This document shows, one piece after another, positions 8,570 through 18,675 of a DNA stretch of 64,000 bases. Source of the DNA: Membranihabitans maritimus (GTDB lineage: Bacteria; Bacteroidota; Bacteroidia; Chitinophagales; Saprospiraceae); assembly GCF_021729145.1 (NCBI RefSeq), contig NZ_JAJSLW010000016.1, positions 8,477-72,476 of the forward strand, read 5' to 3'. The position numbers and the translations under genes are program-made. How positions within the stretch are numbered: the first letter of the stretch is position 1; the number at the start of each line of letters is the position of its first letter. The notes under the pieces are model-generated. The model saw nothing but the letters and a program-made list of their open reading frames with translations. It was not told where the DNA came from and did not search any database.

Positions 8570-11290
8570 CTATCCCTCATACCGCTCACACAAATTCTTA
8601 AATTCACAATACTGGCATTTCATTATATTTTCCGTCTGGGAAAAAGGAATGGCAGGATTCAGCATTTGTTGCAGGAGAATTATCAACTTTTCTTCAAATC
8701 GCTGGAATTCATCGGTGGAGATGACCGTATTATTCCTATCTACATTCAAAGCTTTCACTAGCCCCTCTTGTTTCAGGGCGTAGTGACAGGCTTCCATCAA
8801 TTCATACCCTTCATTTTTATGTAATAAATACGCATATATCAATAACTGGATAGTGTGCTTATTCGCCTTCTCCCCAAAAAGGTCTTCCCAATGGACGGTC
8901 GCCAGTTCGGTCTTACCCGATTTGTAATCCACCACCCGTACGGTACCTTCTACGGAATCTACGCGGTCGATAAACCCCTTGAGCTTGATGGCACCCACTT
9001 CTGGAATGGGAATGTGGGTTTCCAACCTATTTTCCAAAGACAGGATGGACATTCCCTGCATACCGGAATCCGCTTCAATGACTTTCTTCACACTGGCGAT
9101 TACAATGGCCATCTGCAATCCATGGATTCCCTTATCCGATGCCCGGTTCTTTTCCGAAAATTGTAAATGCTCACGGTAAATATGTTCTACCAAATCCTCC
9201 GGAACGTTTTTCAGGCCATTAAAATCAATGGAATCCCGCCCCACAAACGGCTCGTATAATTTCTGCAAAACCGCATGGAAAACAAGACCAAAATCCCGGG
9301 CCGATAATTCTTCGTCAACCGTATCGTCTTCCCTGATCCCCAATACATGCTTATACGCAAAACGAAACGGGCATTCTACGTAATCCACCAGGGAAGTAGA
9401 GGAAAGCCCATTGTCGACCAAAAAATGACGTAGCTTCGAAAGAATATATGCATCTTTTTTGATCACTTTGTCCTTACTTTCCCGGAACCCGGCCGTAAAT
9501 CCGATGGACCGAACAGTAACATCTATCCCGAGGTTGCCGTATTTTATCTGTTGGATAAACCGGCTTACACCTTTCGCTCCCATAATATCTTCCCCGCTAC
9601 TATATAGCAAGGTGACCTTCTCCGCATTCAGGACCGAAGACCAGAAATAATACGATTGGGAGACCAGGTTTTCCCGCTGCCCCGGCAATTGGTAATGCTT
9701 CCGTATACTGTAAGGGATCATAGACTGGTAATGGCCGGCGGGCCACACGCCTTCATTGAGCCCGAGCAAAAATAACCGGGTAAAGGACAGGTTCTGCATT
9801 TCCAATTGTCCCAATATCTGCAATCCCTGCATAGGCTCTCCCCTGAAGGGTACGGAAGCATTCAGGAAGTATTCGGTAATGAGCCGGGACAAAAACCCAA
9901 AGGATATATCCGTTCCTAATTTCAGGAGCACGTCTTCCAACCGGGTCAACCGGTCGATGGCATAATACAAAATCTCGGCCTGAAAAGCATCTTCGATTTC
10001 GGATACAATCCGTTCAAATAAGCTCTTTACTTTGTGAAAGAACAATTCGGTCTTTTCTTCCGGCGAAAAGAGCTCATCAAACAAGGGATCAAGTGCGCGC
10101 AATGCTTCCAGGTTCACATATATACCATCCTGGGAGGGAAGAGTGATCTTTTTTGACCGGACATATTGTATACTATAATAATGGGATAGAATCTTATTTA
10201 TCTGGTTGTGTTTTATAAAATTTCCCGAGTCCCCAATTTCTTCCCACAATGCAATTAACCAGTCCAGAAAGGAATAGGCCGGGCTATGGATCAGGGGAAA
10301 TCCCATCGATATATTGACAGCCTTGACCTCATCTGGGATCGAATTCATTAGCGATTCCATAATGACCGGATCGGGAAGAACCAGCGCCATCCGCTCAGAC
10401 AACTCCGAAGGGGAATGACCTGCCAGTATCTGGCCACAAGCTTTTACCTGGGCAACAGCCGATGGTGCCTCAATAATTTCAATTTTCGGTTTTCCGGGTT
10501 CTGAGCTACGAGGTAATGTCTGACCGTATTTTTCCATACCTTTTTTGACAAATTCACCCCCTTCTATGAATGCCGAAAAAAGTATGGGGTGTTCATTCCA
10601 GTAAAAATGGGTGTCCGCATGGGCTACCAGGATATCAAAAATAGCTTCCTGACAGGGGGTCAGGGTGCTAAAACCTATACAGTGGATTCCCTGATGATTC
10701 GACTGGAAGTTCTTCCGGATGGACCGGAGGTAATTTTTATATATCATTCCCCTGTATCCCGATTCCCTTTCTTCCAACTTCCGGTTAAAATTTTTATATA
10801 CCCCCAACAGGTGGTCCCAATTGAATACAAATTTCTCCTGGAGTTCAGACGTTTCCCCACTAAGGATCGTATCCCATATTCCTGCTACCGCATTTTCCCT
10901 TTCTTCAATATTGCGCACCTGGGAAACCGTCTGAAAAACATCATCCGGATGCTGCAAACTAAAATCTACATCCTCGAAATCATCAAGGATCACTTTCCCC
11001 AGGGGGTAAAAATTTTCAAACGACCCCCTGGTAAATTTTGTTTCCAGTGCCGACTGGTACAATAATTCAATAAGGGTCAATTCATCCATAGATAATAATC
11101 CCGAGGCTGTCCCTATCCATTCATCCAGGGTATATCCGTCAGGGATCCAGATCGGTTTCCCCGCTTTTTTGACCAATTCACGGTTGAAAAATAGCATGGA
11201 CCTTCGCGTAGGGAACAAAAACAATTGTTGGTCGATGTCCCGGTTATATACATTCCAAATATGGGTGGCGGTTTTTTCTAAAAATGACAT
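8570..11290 (-). CDS. AddB-like PD-(D/E)XK nuclease family protein
   Basis: A 906-residue protein. The N-terminal two-thirds resembles the inactivated helicase-like core of AddB/RexB (early PTRRSMLFFNREL). The C-terminal domain is a RecB-type nuclease with FIDRVDS and the catalytic VVDYKSGK (Asp788, Lys790). Cysteines at 892, 895 and 901 (CQYCEFKNLC), with an earlier one in the ECPFRF segment, match the iron-sulfur staple of AddB-type nucleases. It follows the UvrD-like helicase gene by 16 bp on the same strand, forming a two-subunit AddAB-type complex for processing double-strand breaks. Confidence 0.88.
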   Translation of the reverse strand: MSFLEKTATHIWNVYNRDIDQQLFLFPTRRSMLFFNRELVKKAGKPIWIPDGYTLDEWIGTASGLLSMDELTLIELLYQSALETKFTRGSFENFYPLGKVILDDFEDVDFSLQHPDDVFQTVSQVRNIEERENAVAGIWDTILSGETSELQEKFVFNWDHLLGVYKNFNRKLEERESGYRGMIYKNYLRSIRKNFQSNHQGIHCIGFSTLTPCQEAIFDILVAHADTHFYWNEHPILFSAFIEGGEFVKKGMEKYGQTLPRSSEPGKPKIEIIEAPSAVAQVKACGQILAGHSPSELSERMALVLPDPVIMESLMNSIPDEVKAVNISMGFPLIHSPAYSFLDWLIALWEEIGDSGNFIKHNQINKILSHYYSIQYVRSKKITLPSQDGIYVNLEALRALDPLFDELFSPEEKTELFFHKVKSLFERIVSEIEDAFQAEILYYAIDRLTRLEDVLLKLGTDISFGFLSRLITEYFLNASVPFRGEPMQGLQILGQLEMQNLSFTRLFLLGLNEGVWPAGHYQSMIPYSIRKHYQLPGQRENLVSQSYYFWSSVLNAEKVTLLYSSGEDIMGAKGVSRFIQQIKYGNLGIDVTVRSIGFTAGFRESKDKVIKKDAYILSKLRHFLVDNGLSSTSLVDYVECPFRFAYKHVLGIREDDTVDEELSARDFGLVFHAVLQKLYEPFVGRDSIDFNGLKNVPEDLVEHIYREHLQFSEKNRASDKGIHGLQMAIVIASVKKVIEADSGMQGMSILSLENRLETHIPIPEVGAIKLKGFIDRVDSVEGTVRVVDYKSGKTELATVHWEDLFGEKANKHTIQLLIYAYLLHKNEGYELMEACHYALKQEGLVKALNVDRNNTVISTDEFQRFEEKLIILLQQMLNPAIPFSQTENIMKCQYCEFKNLCERYEG

Positions 11291-11306
11291 TGCTTCGTTC
11301 TGTTAA

Positions 11307-14300
11307 TCATAAAATAACTTCCTCTACCTGGCGGTCTTCGATATAAATAATATACCCCCGAACTTTCTTCGATACCATATCGGACAGAATCTCCATATAA
11401 TTACGGACCTGGTTGACATATTTCTTGTTCTGAAGCCCGGTTTTGTAATCAATCACCAATAAATTGAATTCATCTTCCTGCACCCGGTCGGGCCTGAATT
11501 CCTTGCCGTTGGGCAGCATGACAGTTTTTTCATTGTATACTTTCCATCGTTTGTCATAAAAATGGGCTACTTCCCGGGAATGGATAAAATCGGACATTTC
11601 CTTTTTCCAGAAGCCGGCTTCCCGCTCATTCACGACCCCTTCGATAACCGCTTTGTGGACCCCGTGCTCCAGATCCTCTGCCGTCTTGATGTATTGAAGT
11701 ATTTCGTGAATGAGCCGTCCCCGCATTATAGATTCTGATGTTAATCTTTTGTAGTGACCGAAAAACGCCAGCGGTAGCTCGGTATCACGATGCTGGAAAT
11801 GATCCAGGAGAAATGACCCTTCGTTTTGGGAATGGCTGCCAGGTAAAGAGGCCTCCTTTTCAGGCAACAAGCCCTGGCTATAGGAAGTAGAATAAATATC
11901 CGGAAAGGAGGAGGCAAAGAAACTCAATGTGTTTTTGATCGGCTTTTTATTTGATTTCTTTCCTTTTTTCCCGGATGTTCCTTTCTCTGACAACAGGATG
12001 TACAACCCTTTTTTGGCCCGGGTCATAGCCACATATGTCATATTGAGATTGTCCATCACATTCATACAATATTCCCGGAAATACTCATCCTGGAAATAGG
12101 ATCCCTCCAGATCCGAGGTATATCTGATAGGCATAGGCCCCGCTTTTTCCAGTACTTCTTCCCGGTCGGATTCCAACCAAAGAATCGTAGTGGCATTAGG
12201 AACTTCAATATCCCAATTACCAAATGGCATTAACACAATATCGAATTCCAGGCCCTTGGATTTGTGTATTGTCAATAAATTGATGGCGTCCGGTTGTTCC
12301 CCTGATTGAATGGTTTTATCTTTTATATTAATGGTCCATTCCTCGATAAAACCAAGGGTATCCTGCCCAAACTTGCCTTCAAAAGCTTTGACTTCTTCCA
12401 AAAAATAGATAAGGTAGGAATGCTCGTCGGGATAATCGTTGATGCCAATATAATTCGCTATCGTTTCAAAAAACTGATACAATTGGTCCAAAGGAGTATC
12501 CAGGATAAAGGTAATTTCTTCTTCTTCGCGCACGGCTCCGGGCTGGAAATATTCAGGGGCAGCTTCATTATCCCAGGCCCTTCCACCCAATTTAAACAAA
12601 TGCGAATAAAAAGTCTGGATATTTACGGACCGATGGATTCCCGACTTTATTTTTAATGCTGCCACCAATGCCTGGACCACCGAAGAATTCTCAATTTTTA
12701 GTGAACTCGATGATGAAAATTTGTACATACTATTTCCGGCACCTTTTTCATTGAGGAATTCACCAATTACCTTTTCTTCTTTTTTTCCACGGCACAAAAT
12801 ACCGATCTCGCTCCCACCATAGCCCTGTTCACTCAATTCCAACAGGGTATGATCCAGCCATTCCAGGATCTGGTTTTGTTGATCTTCTTTATTCTCAAAT
12901 GTCAAATACTCTATTTGTACTTTCCCACCGGGCACCTCATCCGACGGTACATTCTGATGGCCATCCCTGTAGATCTCAGCCGGTGCTTCGGCGATCTCCT
13001 TCCACCCGGTTTCAGGGCTTAAATCAATATCGCGGGCAAAATTCTCCAGTTGTGTACTGATCCACCGGGATGATTTTTCAAAAAAAGTATTATTGAGATC
13101 CACTACATTCCGGTAACTCCGGTAATTTTTATCGAGGTTGGTAGTCGTCCCATATTCCCAGGTACCCTTCTTTTCCGGGTTATTGTACATCTCTTGCAAC
13201 CGAGGAATTTCGCTGTGCATTAAGGTCCAGTCCCCATCCCGGAAGCGGTATATAGATTGTTTGATATCTCCTACTACCAGGTTCGGATATCCTTCCGACA
13301 GACTGTTTTGCACCAGTGGAAGGAGGTTTTGCCACTGTATATTCGATGTATCCTGGAACTCATCAATCATAATGGATTTAAAGCGATGTCCCATCTTTTC
13401 AAAGATAATGGGGGCATCTGCTGCCGACAATTTGCGGACGAGGGTTACATTTATTTCAGACAGTGGAATTAAATTATTTTCTTCACAATATTTCCTGATA
13501 TAATAATCGACCGACCCGAGAATCAAAAAAGAAGAGTAATTGGACTTTATCGCTAAAAAGGATCTATAGCGAACGACATCTCTTTCAACAAATTCTACAA
13601 ATTTATTTAATACCCGGTGTAATTCATTTTGTACAGGACCTACCTTTTGGGGACCTACTGTATCCTTTTTGGTAAACCACTTATCCGGGTCCAAAGAGTC
13701 ATTCATAAACCGTTTACTCTTTTCCAGGTCAATAATGGATTCCTTGGTCAAAGCAGCGTTCGCAAACGATGACCGGCCATAGCTAAATTCCCCGGGCGTC
13801 ATATCCACTTGTTCCAATAATCCGGCAATTTCACCCTGGAAAGCCATAATTTTGGTATCGATTTGATGGATCTTTTGTATAAGATTTTCATAGAAGTCGG
13901 TCACACCGGGCACCATTGCTATTTGATTTCCCAGACTCAGATAATTATCCTTGAATAGTTCCTGGCCCAGTAATTCAATAACACCCTTGGGGTTAATACC
14001 TTTACTTTCACCGATATTATCTTGCATTATCCAACGGAGCAAATCAAATAAAGGATCATCAATCTTCAATGAATCCAATAAACTGGCCGAAGCTTTACTT
14101 ATTAAATAGGAGGTATTCAAGAATATGTCCCGCGCTTTTTCATCCAGTAAATCCAGGGCAATCGATCTGTACAAGCCGGTAAAGAAACTGTCAATCGTAC
14201 TTATTTTGAAATGATCATAATTGGATAGTATCTCCTTCAAAAGCTGTTGGCATCGGCTTTGAACCATCTCCTTATCCATTTTCAATTCACTTGTAAAATA

Positions 14301-14540
14301 GGCGATGTAATTGCTATTTTGTGTGTTATAGGCAAGGCTGTACAATTCCGTCAGGATCCGGTTTTTCATTTCAGCGGTTGCCTTATTGGTAAAGGTTATT
14401 GCCAGGATATTCTTAACCTTTAATTTCAAGGTATTGTCCCCCCTTCTGAATTGGTCGCTTATGCAATATTCGATAAAGGTTCGGGTCAGGGTATAGGTTT
14501 TGCCCGATCCTGCAGAAGCTCTAATTATATTTAGCGGCAT
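11307..14540 (-). CDS. AddA-like UvrD/REP helicase-nuclease
   Basis: A 1077-residue superfamily 1A helicase. Walker A ASAGSGKT is at residues 8-15, Walker B is in MIDEFQDTS, followed by VGDIKQSIYRFRDGD (motif III), LLTIHKSKGLEFD (motif V) and YVAMTRAKKGLYIL (motif VI). The C-terminus has a nuclease domain with FRPDR and VIDYKTG. It is the first gene of the two-gene operon with the AddB-like nuclease, so it should be the motor subunit of an end-resection complex. Length and layout are normal for AddA/RexA. Confidence 0.92.
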   Translation of the reverse strand: MPLNIIRASAGSGKTYTLTRTFIEYCISDQFRRGDNTLKLKVKNILAITFTNKATAEMKNRILTELYSLAYNTQNSNYIAYFTSELKMDKEMVQSRCQQLLKEILSNYDHFKISTIDSFFTGLYRSIALDLLDEKARDIFLNTSYLISKASASLLDSLKIDDPLFDLLRWIMQDNIGESKGINPKGVIELLGQELFKDNYLSLGNQIAMVPGVTDFYENLIQKIHQIDTKIMAFQGEIAGLLEQVDMTPGEFSYGRSSFANAALTKESIIDLEKSKRFMNDSLDPDKWFTKKDTVGPQKVGPVQNELHRVLNKFVEFVERDVVRYRSFLAIKSNYSSFLILGSVDYYIRKYCEENNLIPLSEINVTLVRKLSAADAPIIFEKMGHRFKSIMIDEFQDTSNIQWQNLLPLVQNSLSEGYPNLVVGDIKQSIYRFRDGDWTLMHSEIPRLQEMYNNPEKKGTWEYGTTTNLDKNYRSYRNVVDLNNTFFEKSSRWISTQLENFARDIDLSPETGWKEIAEAPAEIYRDGHQNVPSDEVPGGKVQIEYLTFENKEDQQNQILEWLDHTLLELSEQGYGGSEIGILCRGKKEEKVIGEFLNEKGAGNSMYKFSSSSSLKIENSSVVQALVAALKIKSGIHRSVNIQTFYSHLFKLGGRAWDNEAAPEYFQPGAVREEEEITFILDTPLDQLYQFFETIANYIGINDYPDEHSYLIYFLEEVKAFEGKFGQDTLGFIEEWTINIKDKTIQSGEQPDAINLLTIHKSKGLEFDIVLMPFGNWDIEVPNATTILWLESDREEVLEKAGPMPIRYTSDLEGSYFQDEYFREYCMNVMDNLNMTYVAMTRAKKGLYILLSEKGTSGKKGKKSNKKPIKNTLSFFASSFPDIYSTSYSQGLLPEKEASLPGSHSQNEGSFLLDHFQHRDTELPLAFFGHYKRLTSESIMRGRLIHEILQYIKTAEDLEHGVHKAVIEGVVNEREAGFWKKEMSDFIHSREVAHFYDKRWKVYNEKTVMLPNGKEFRPDRVQEDEFNLLVIDYKTGLQNKKYVNQVRNYMEILSDMVSKKVRGYIIYIEDRQVEEVIL

Positions 14541-14599
14541 AAAGGGGATTTAATATATATCATCAAAATTGCTAATGTAAATATCTAAATTTATCCTGA

Positions 14600-16376
14600 A
14601 TTTTTAAATCTTTCTATAGGGCCATGGTATTGGACTGCAAGATCGCACCTGCAGCACGAAATCCATCCATTTCTACCCATAGCGCGTACCTCTGGCACAC
14701 GGATTATTTTCGTTGACCCTTTTTCTATTTATTCCGGAAAGATATTCAACCCCTTCAGGGTTGTTTTCTACTTTATACGATAGCCCCGCATTTCATACGG
14801 GGCTATGCAGATTCAATCCCTTCAGGATTAGAGACGTTTTTTTACCTACAATGCGCACCTACGGCACGCGGATTATTTTTGTGGAACATTCTTCTACCCA
14901 TAGGGTGTACCTATGGCACATGGATTATTTTTGCTGACCTTTTTCTACTTATTCCGGAAAGATATTCAACCCCTTCAGGGTTGTTTACAACTTTATACGA
15001 TAGCCCCGCATTTCATACGGGGCTATGTAGATTCAATCCCTTCAGGATTGGGGACGTTTTTTTACCCACAGGGCGCACCTACGGAACACGGATTATTCTC
15101 GTTGGACATTCTTCTACCCATAGGGTGTACCGATGGCACGCATATCTATCCATGGCCACCTTTTCTGCCTGGCTGGATTTCCCATATATGTTTTTTTTAT
15201 GTGCACAGGATAGGGAGGGCGCACCTTAGAGAATTTGAACGATAGGAAATCTGTCCCGTGAGGGACAAGGCGTGGGTAAAATGGCAATCCCTTTTTCTCC
15301 TTACGCATTTCCAAAGACCCCGGTGGGGTCTGAATATGTTAGAATCATTGATCAGCTCTATCCCTGACCCTGGAAGGGTCATAGTATGATCGAAAGGTCT
15401 AAGCCCCTGCCCCACCACTCGGCTCCGGGGCATGGTCCTTCCTCCTGATGATTACAACCTCTTTTCACGTTGCCTGCTCAATACAAATTATATCTACCTA
15501 TCTTCAGGAAATCATCCTTTGATTTTCATTCTTGAATACAACATATCTAATGCTGCGATAGGGTATTGAAAAGATCTACCTTTATATGGTTCCTCTGGCA
15601 CACGTTCATTCTCTTTGCCCCTTTTTCTACTTATTCCGGAAAGATATTCAACCCCTTCAGGGTTGTTTTCTACTTTATACGATAGCCCCGCATTTCATAC
15701 GGGGCTATGTAGATTCAATCCCTTCAGGATTGGGGACGTTTTTTTACCTACAGGGCGCACCTACGGAACACGGATTATTCTCGTTGGACATTCTTCTACC
15801 CATAGGGTGTACCGATGGCACACGGATTATTTTATGGAATTTAATTCTACCCACACGGTGTTCCTACGGCACACGATCATTCTCGTTGACCCCTTTTTAC
15901 CCATAGGGCGTACCTACGGCACGCGGATTATTCTCGTTTGACATTCTTCTACCCATAGGGCGTACCTCTGGCACATGGATTATTTTTGCTGACCTTTTTC
16001 TATTTATTCCGGAAAGATATTCAACCCCTTCAGGGTTGTTTACAACTTTATACGATAGCCCCGCATTTCATACGGGGCTATGTAGATTCAATCCCTTCAG
16101 GATTGGGGACGTTTTTTTACCCACAGGGCGCACCTACGGAACACGGATTATTCTCGTTGGACATTCTCCTACCAATAGGGCGTACCGATGGCACGCTTAT
16201 CTATCCTTGGCCACCTTTTCTGCCTGGCTGGATTTCCCATATATGTTTTTTTTATGTGCACAGGATAGGGAGGGCGCACCTGATAAAAATTGGACCATAT
16301 GAAATCTGTCCCAGCAGGGACAAAGCATAGGTAAAAAATTGGCTATCCCTTTTCTCCTTACGCATTTCCAAAGACC
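14600..16376. repeat. Repeat block with nested direct duplications
   Basis: A module beginning ATTCCGGAAAGATATTCAAC starts at 14731, 14951, 15633 and 16006. It carries a CCCCTTCAGGG element and a perfect hairpin (agccccg/cggggct). The larger segment from 14951 to about 15575 is repeated from 16006 onward, continuing after the IS at 17982-18235. In between are imperfect copies of a ~50-bp unit containing ACCCATAGGGCGTACC. Many overlapping short frames result, with the same residues in several copies, but none has a plausible start, ribosome site or family. Confidence 0.85.
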
Positions 16377-16383
16377 CCGGTGG
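16377..16383 (+). repeat. Target site duplication, left (CCGGTGG)
   Basis: CCGGTGG directly precedes the IS left end and is repeated at 17975-17981 after the right end. The uninterrupted sequence is seen in the sister repeat copy near 15317-15330, where it occurs once. Confidence 0.85.
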
Positions 16384-16506
16384 GTAGTGTGTCCAATTTG
16401 TTGTTCCGAGAAATAAGGATATCTGGGTATTACACATTAATAAAATACAATATTTATAACAAGTTGATTTTTGTATTATTGCTCCTAAATTTAAAACAAG
16501 AGAGCC

Positions 16507-16734
16507 ATGATAAAAAAAACTAAAATGGAAGAAGAAAATGCCCGCTTAAAAAAAGCACTATCGAAGGCAAACAAGGAGAACAAAAAATTAGCTCAGCGAT
16601 TAGAGAAGGCCAAAGCCCAAACCGGACAACTTCGCAAAGAATTAAAAAAAAACGACGTTCGGAAAGTCGGACTGACCAAAGAACCAAAACAATTACTTTG
16701 GAACCGATCAAAAGATATGAATATTCCGAATTGA
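16507..16734 (+). CDS. IS orfA: coiled-coil N-terminal part of transposase
   Basis: A 75-codon frame rich in Lys, Glu and Leu, with a clear heptad coiled coil from about residue 8 to 48 (EEENARLKKALSKANKENKK). Near codon 46 a run of nine A followed by C (16644-16653) offers a classical A-AAA-AAC slippery site. The -1 frame is open from before this run through the start of orfB. This frame is therefore probably the N-terminus of a fused transposase, and the short product could act as an oligomerising inhibitor. Its C-terminal ~25 residues after the slip site would occur only in the unshifted form. Confidence 0.65.
   Translation: MIKKTKMEEENARLKKALSKANKENKKLAQRLEKAKAQTGQLRKELKKNDVRKVGLTKEPKQLLWNRSKDMNIPN
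16644..16653 (+). promoter_or_regulatory. Putative -1 frameshift slippery site (A9C)
   Basis: In orfA the codons read TTA AAA AAA AAC. A slip by -1 gives AAA AAA AAA CGA and enters orfB, which has no stop before its own start at 16698. This is the usual layout for programmed frameshifting in IS elements. Confidence 0.6.
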
Positions 16735-17945
16735 TGGTTCGATTAAGTACGACGCTGTATACCCGTATTCATTGCGGATTTCGTCAAGTCGTTAAAATGA
16801 TGGAAGTGATCAATGAGGCCTTCGATGGTGTTTTAGGCAAAGTTCCGTGTCATACGACCATTGAAAACTGGGTCAAGAAGTGCGGATTAAAAGTTTATGA
16901 AACCGCCGGGACGGAGTGGCAAGATACGGAGTATGCCCAGATGGTAGATGAAAGTATGATGATCGGCAGCGAGAAATTATTACTGACCCTGGGTGTTCCG
17001 GCCGCCCATTCGGAACGACCTTTGAGGTGTACCGATGTACAGATTCTGGATATGGCCGTAGCAGCGAGCTGGAATGGGGAAAATATAAGCGAACACCTCC
17101 AAACAGCGGCACATAGAGTGGGGCATGCCCCACTCTATGTGATCAGTGATAATGCCTCGGTGATGAACAAAGGGATTCGGTGTTCCGGCTTCCCGCAGCA
17201 ACGAGACATCAGTCATTCCTTAGGGATGTTATTAGAAAGAGTTTATAAGAATGCGAATGATTTCAAAGCGTATCTCAAGCTGATGACGGAGCCTAAATTT
17301 AAACACAATATGAAGAAAATAGCTTATCTACTCCCCCCTCGCCAACGAACCGTAGCCCGGTTTATGAATCTTTCCGAATGGGTCAACTGGTCTTCTCGAT
17401 TGCTTCGTAATTACCATACGCTATCCGTAGAAGAACGAGCTGTATTCGCTTTCGTGCCTCAAAATGCATCTCTCATAGACGAGTTATCAGAAGTCATACA
17501 ATGCGTAAACCAAATAGAGTTCTTATGCAAACATAAAGGCTTTTCATCCGAAACCGTGGGTGCATGCCGGCAAAAAATCAGGCAGTGTCTTTTGAGGGGC
17601 AACTCCAGAATGATTCGATTGGGCGAATCCATATGGCGCTTCCTTACCGAGGAAGAAAAGGTTCTGTCCCCCCATATAGCCCATAATAACTCATCAGATA
17701 TTATCGAATCGCTCTTTGGCCAATATAAGGCCCGCAAATCATTCAATAAGTTAAATGGGGTTACGCCATTTATCTTGTTTTTGCCCATTTACACCCAATT
17801 AAACGGTCCGATTCCAAACAAGCTCTTTGATTTTAAAGAAGCTTTAGAAGAAAAACGCATGGAGCATTTAGAACTATGGAAGAAAGATCACCTCTCTCCT
17901 AATTTGGCTCAATTGCGAAACCAATGTTTGAAAAAATCAGCTTGA
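16698..17945 (+). CDS. IS orfB: DDE-type transposase
   Basis: The annotated start is a TTG at 16698 (next ATG 16734), but the frame is open upstream to the A9 slip site at 16644, so the active product is probably the orfA-orfB fusion. Candidate acidic catalytic residues are in AQMVDESMMIG, LYVISDNASVMNKG and SSDIIESLFGQYK, with spacing plausible for a D-D-E RNase H-like transposase. The alpha-helical segment between the second D and the E resembles the insertion domain seen in several families. No specific IS family could be recognised. The frame is uninterrupted to its stop 29 bp before the right end. Confidence 0.75.
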   Translation: MEPIKRYEYSELMVRLSTTLYTRIHCGFRQVVKMMEVINEAFDGVLGKVPCHTTIENWVKKCGLKVYETAGTEWQDTEYAQMVDESMMIGSEKLLLTLGVPAAHSERPLRCTDVQILDMAVAASWNGENISEHLQTAAHRVGHAPLYVISDNASVMNKGIRCSGFPQQRDISHSLGMLLERVYKNANDFKAYLKLMTEPKFKHNMKKIAYLLPPRQRTVARFMNLSEWVNWSSRLLRNYHTLSVEERAVFAFVPQNASLIDELSEVIQCVNQIEFLCKHKGFSSETVGACRQKIRQCLLRGNSRMIRLGESIWRFLTEEEKVLSPHIAHNNSSDIIESLFGQYKARKSFNKLNGVTPFILFLPIYTQLNGPIPNKLFDFKEALEEKRMEHLELWKKDHLSPNLAQLRNQCLKKSA

Positions 17946-17974
17946 AAATCGGAACATGATATTGCACACCCTAT

Positions 17975-18235
17975 CCGGTGGGGTCTGAATATGTTAGAAT
18001 CATTGATCAGCTCTATCCCTAACCCTGGATGGGTCACAGTATGATCTAAAGGTCTAAGACCCTGCCCCACCTACTCGGATCCAGGGCATGGTTCTTCCTC
18101 TGACAATTACAACCTCTTTTTACGTTGCCTGCACAATACAAATTATATCTGCCTATCTTCAGGAAATCATCCTTTGATTTTCATTCGTGAATAAAACATA
18201 TCTAATGCTGCGATAGGGTTTTGAAAACATACCGA
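17975..18235 (+). repeat. Target duplication and distal part of the split repeat
   Basis: 17975-17981 is the right CCGGTGG. From 17982 the sequence resumes the repeat interrupted at 16376 and matches about 15325-15575 closely (GGTCTGAATATGTTAGAATC onward), ending near 18235. No gene is present before 18316. Confidence 0.85.
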
Positions 18236-18315
18236 TCATCATGTTGTATTTCCCGGCAGCAGGAAATGAACTATTATTCGTTCCTCTGCGTTTACACGGT
18301 AATAAATGCAATTTC

Positions 18316-18675
18316 ATGCCAACGCTAAAAAAGATATTTCTTATTGTCCCCCTGGTATTATTCGCTGTAGGAGTAGCTATGGCACAGGAAGAAAATCAAT
18401 CATCTTCTGAGAAAAAAGAATTGAGAGATTTGAAATACGCTGTCAAATTCAACAAATACAACTATTTCGACTTTCAAAATCTTGATACCCGGAAAAATAA
18501 TTCTATAATGTTTGCCAAAAAATCGGTGGAAACCCCCATATTTTGTCGCATTGAAGACAAAATAAATGAAGGAAACCAATTACAATGTTTATTCCGCCTG
18601 GGATCGGTTCCGTATAATAATTACCTCGAACAAAAAGGAGACCGGCAACGTCTTTTATTAGAGCAAATCCAATAA
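18316..18675 (+). CDS. Small secreted protein of unknown function
   Basis: 119 residues. A clear signal peptide (MPTLKKIFLIVPLVLF..., cleavage likely after AMAQ, residue ~20) leads into a polar mature part with ELRDLKYAVKFNKYNYFDF and two cysteines. No family was recognised. ATG at 18316 is chosen because it places a proper basic n-region before the hydrophobic stretch; an upstream ATG at 18241 would bury it. Its last 18 bp overlap the end of bshB1, which runs the other way. It lies immediately beyond the repeat block. Confidence 0.6.
   Translation: MPTLKKIFLIVPLVLFAVGVAMAQEENQSSSEKKELRDLKYAVKFNKYNYFDFQNLDTRKNNSIMFAKKSVETPIFCRIEDKINEGNQLQCLFRLGSVPYNNYLEQKGDRQRLLLEQIQ

Larger units (their letters stand above)
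16384..17974 (+). mobile_element. Complete insertion sequence, 1591 bp
   Basis: The ends form a 26-bp imperfect inverted repeat: GTAGTGTGTCC...GTTCCGA on the left against ATAGGGTGTGC...GTTCCGA on the reversed right end, about 20 of 26 matching. A 7-bp direct repeat CCGGTGG flanks it. It sits inside one copy of the 14951-15575 duplication, so the empty site can be read from the other copy. It encodes two overlapping frames joined by a probable -1 frameshift. I cannot name the IS family. It appears intact. Confidence 0.9.

Noticed and set aside
14713-16330. Series of 70-115-codon open frames with shared residues
   Set aside because: They arise from repeated DNA, overlap in several frames, lack ribosome sites and family matches, and their similarity follows the DNA repeats.
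16384-17974. Assignment of the IS to the IS66, IS110 or IS1182 family
   Set aside because: Motif spacing and terminal repeats do not let me choose a family from memory, so it is left unassigned.
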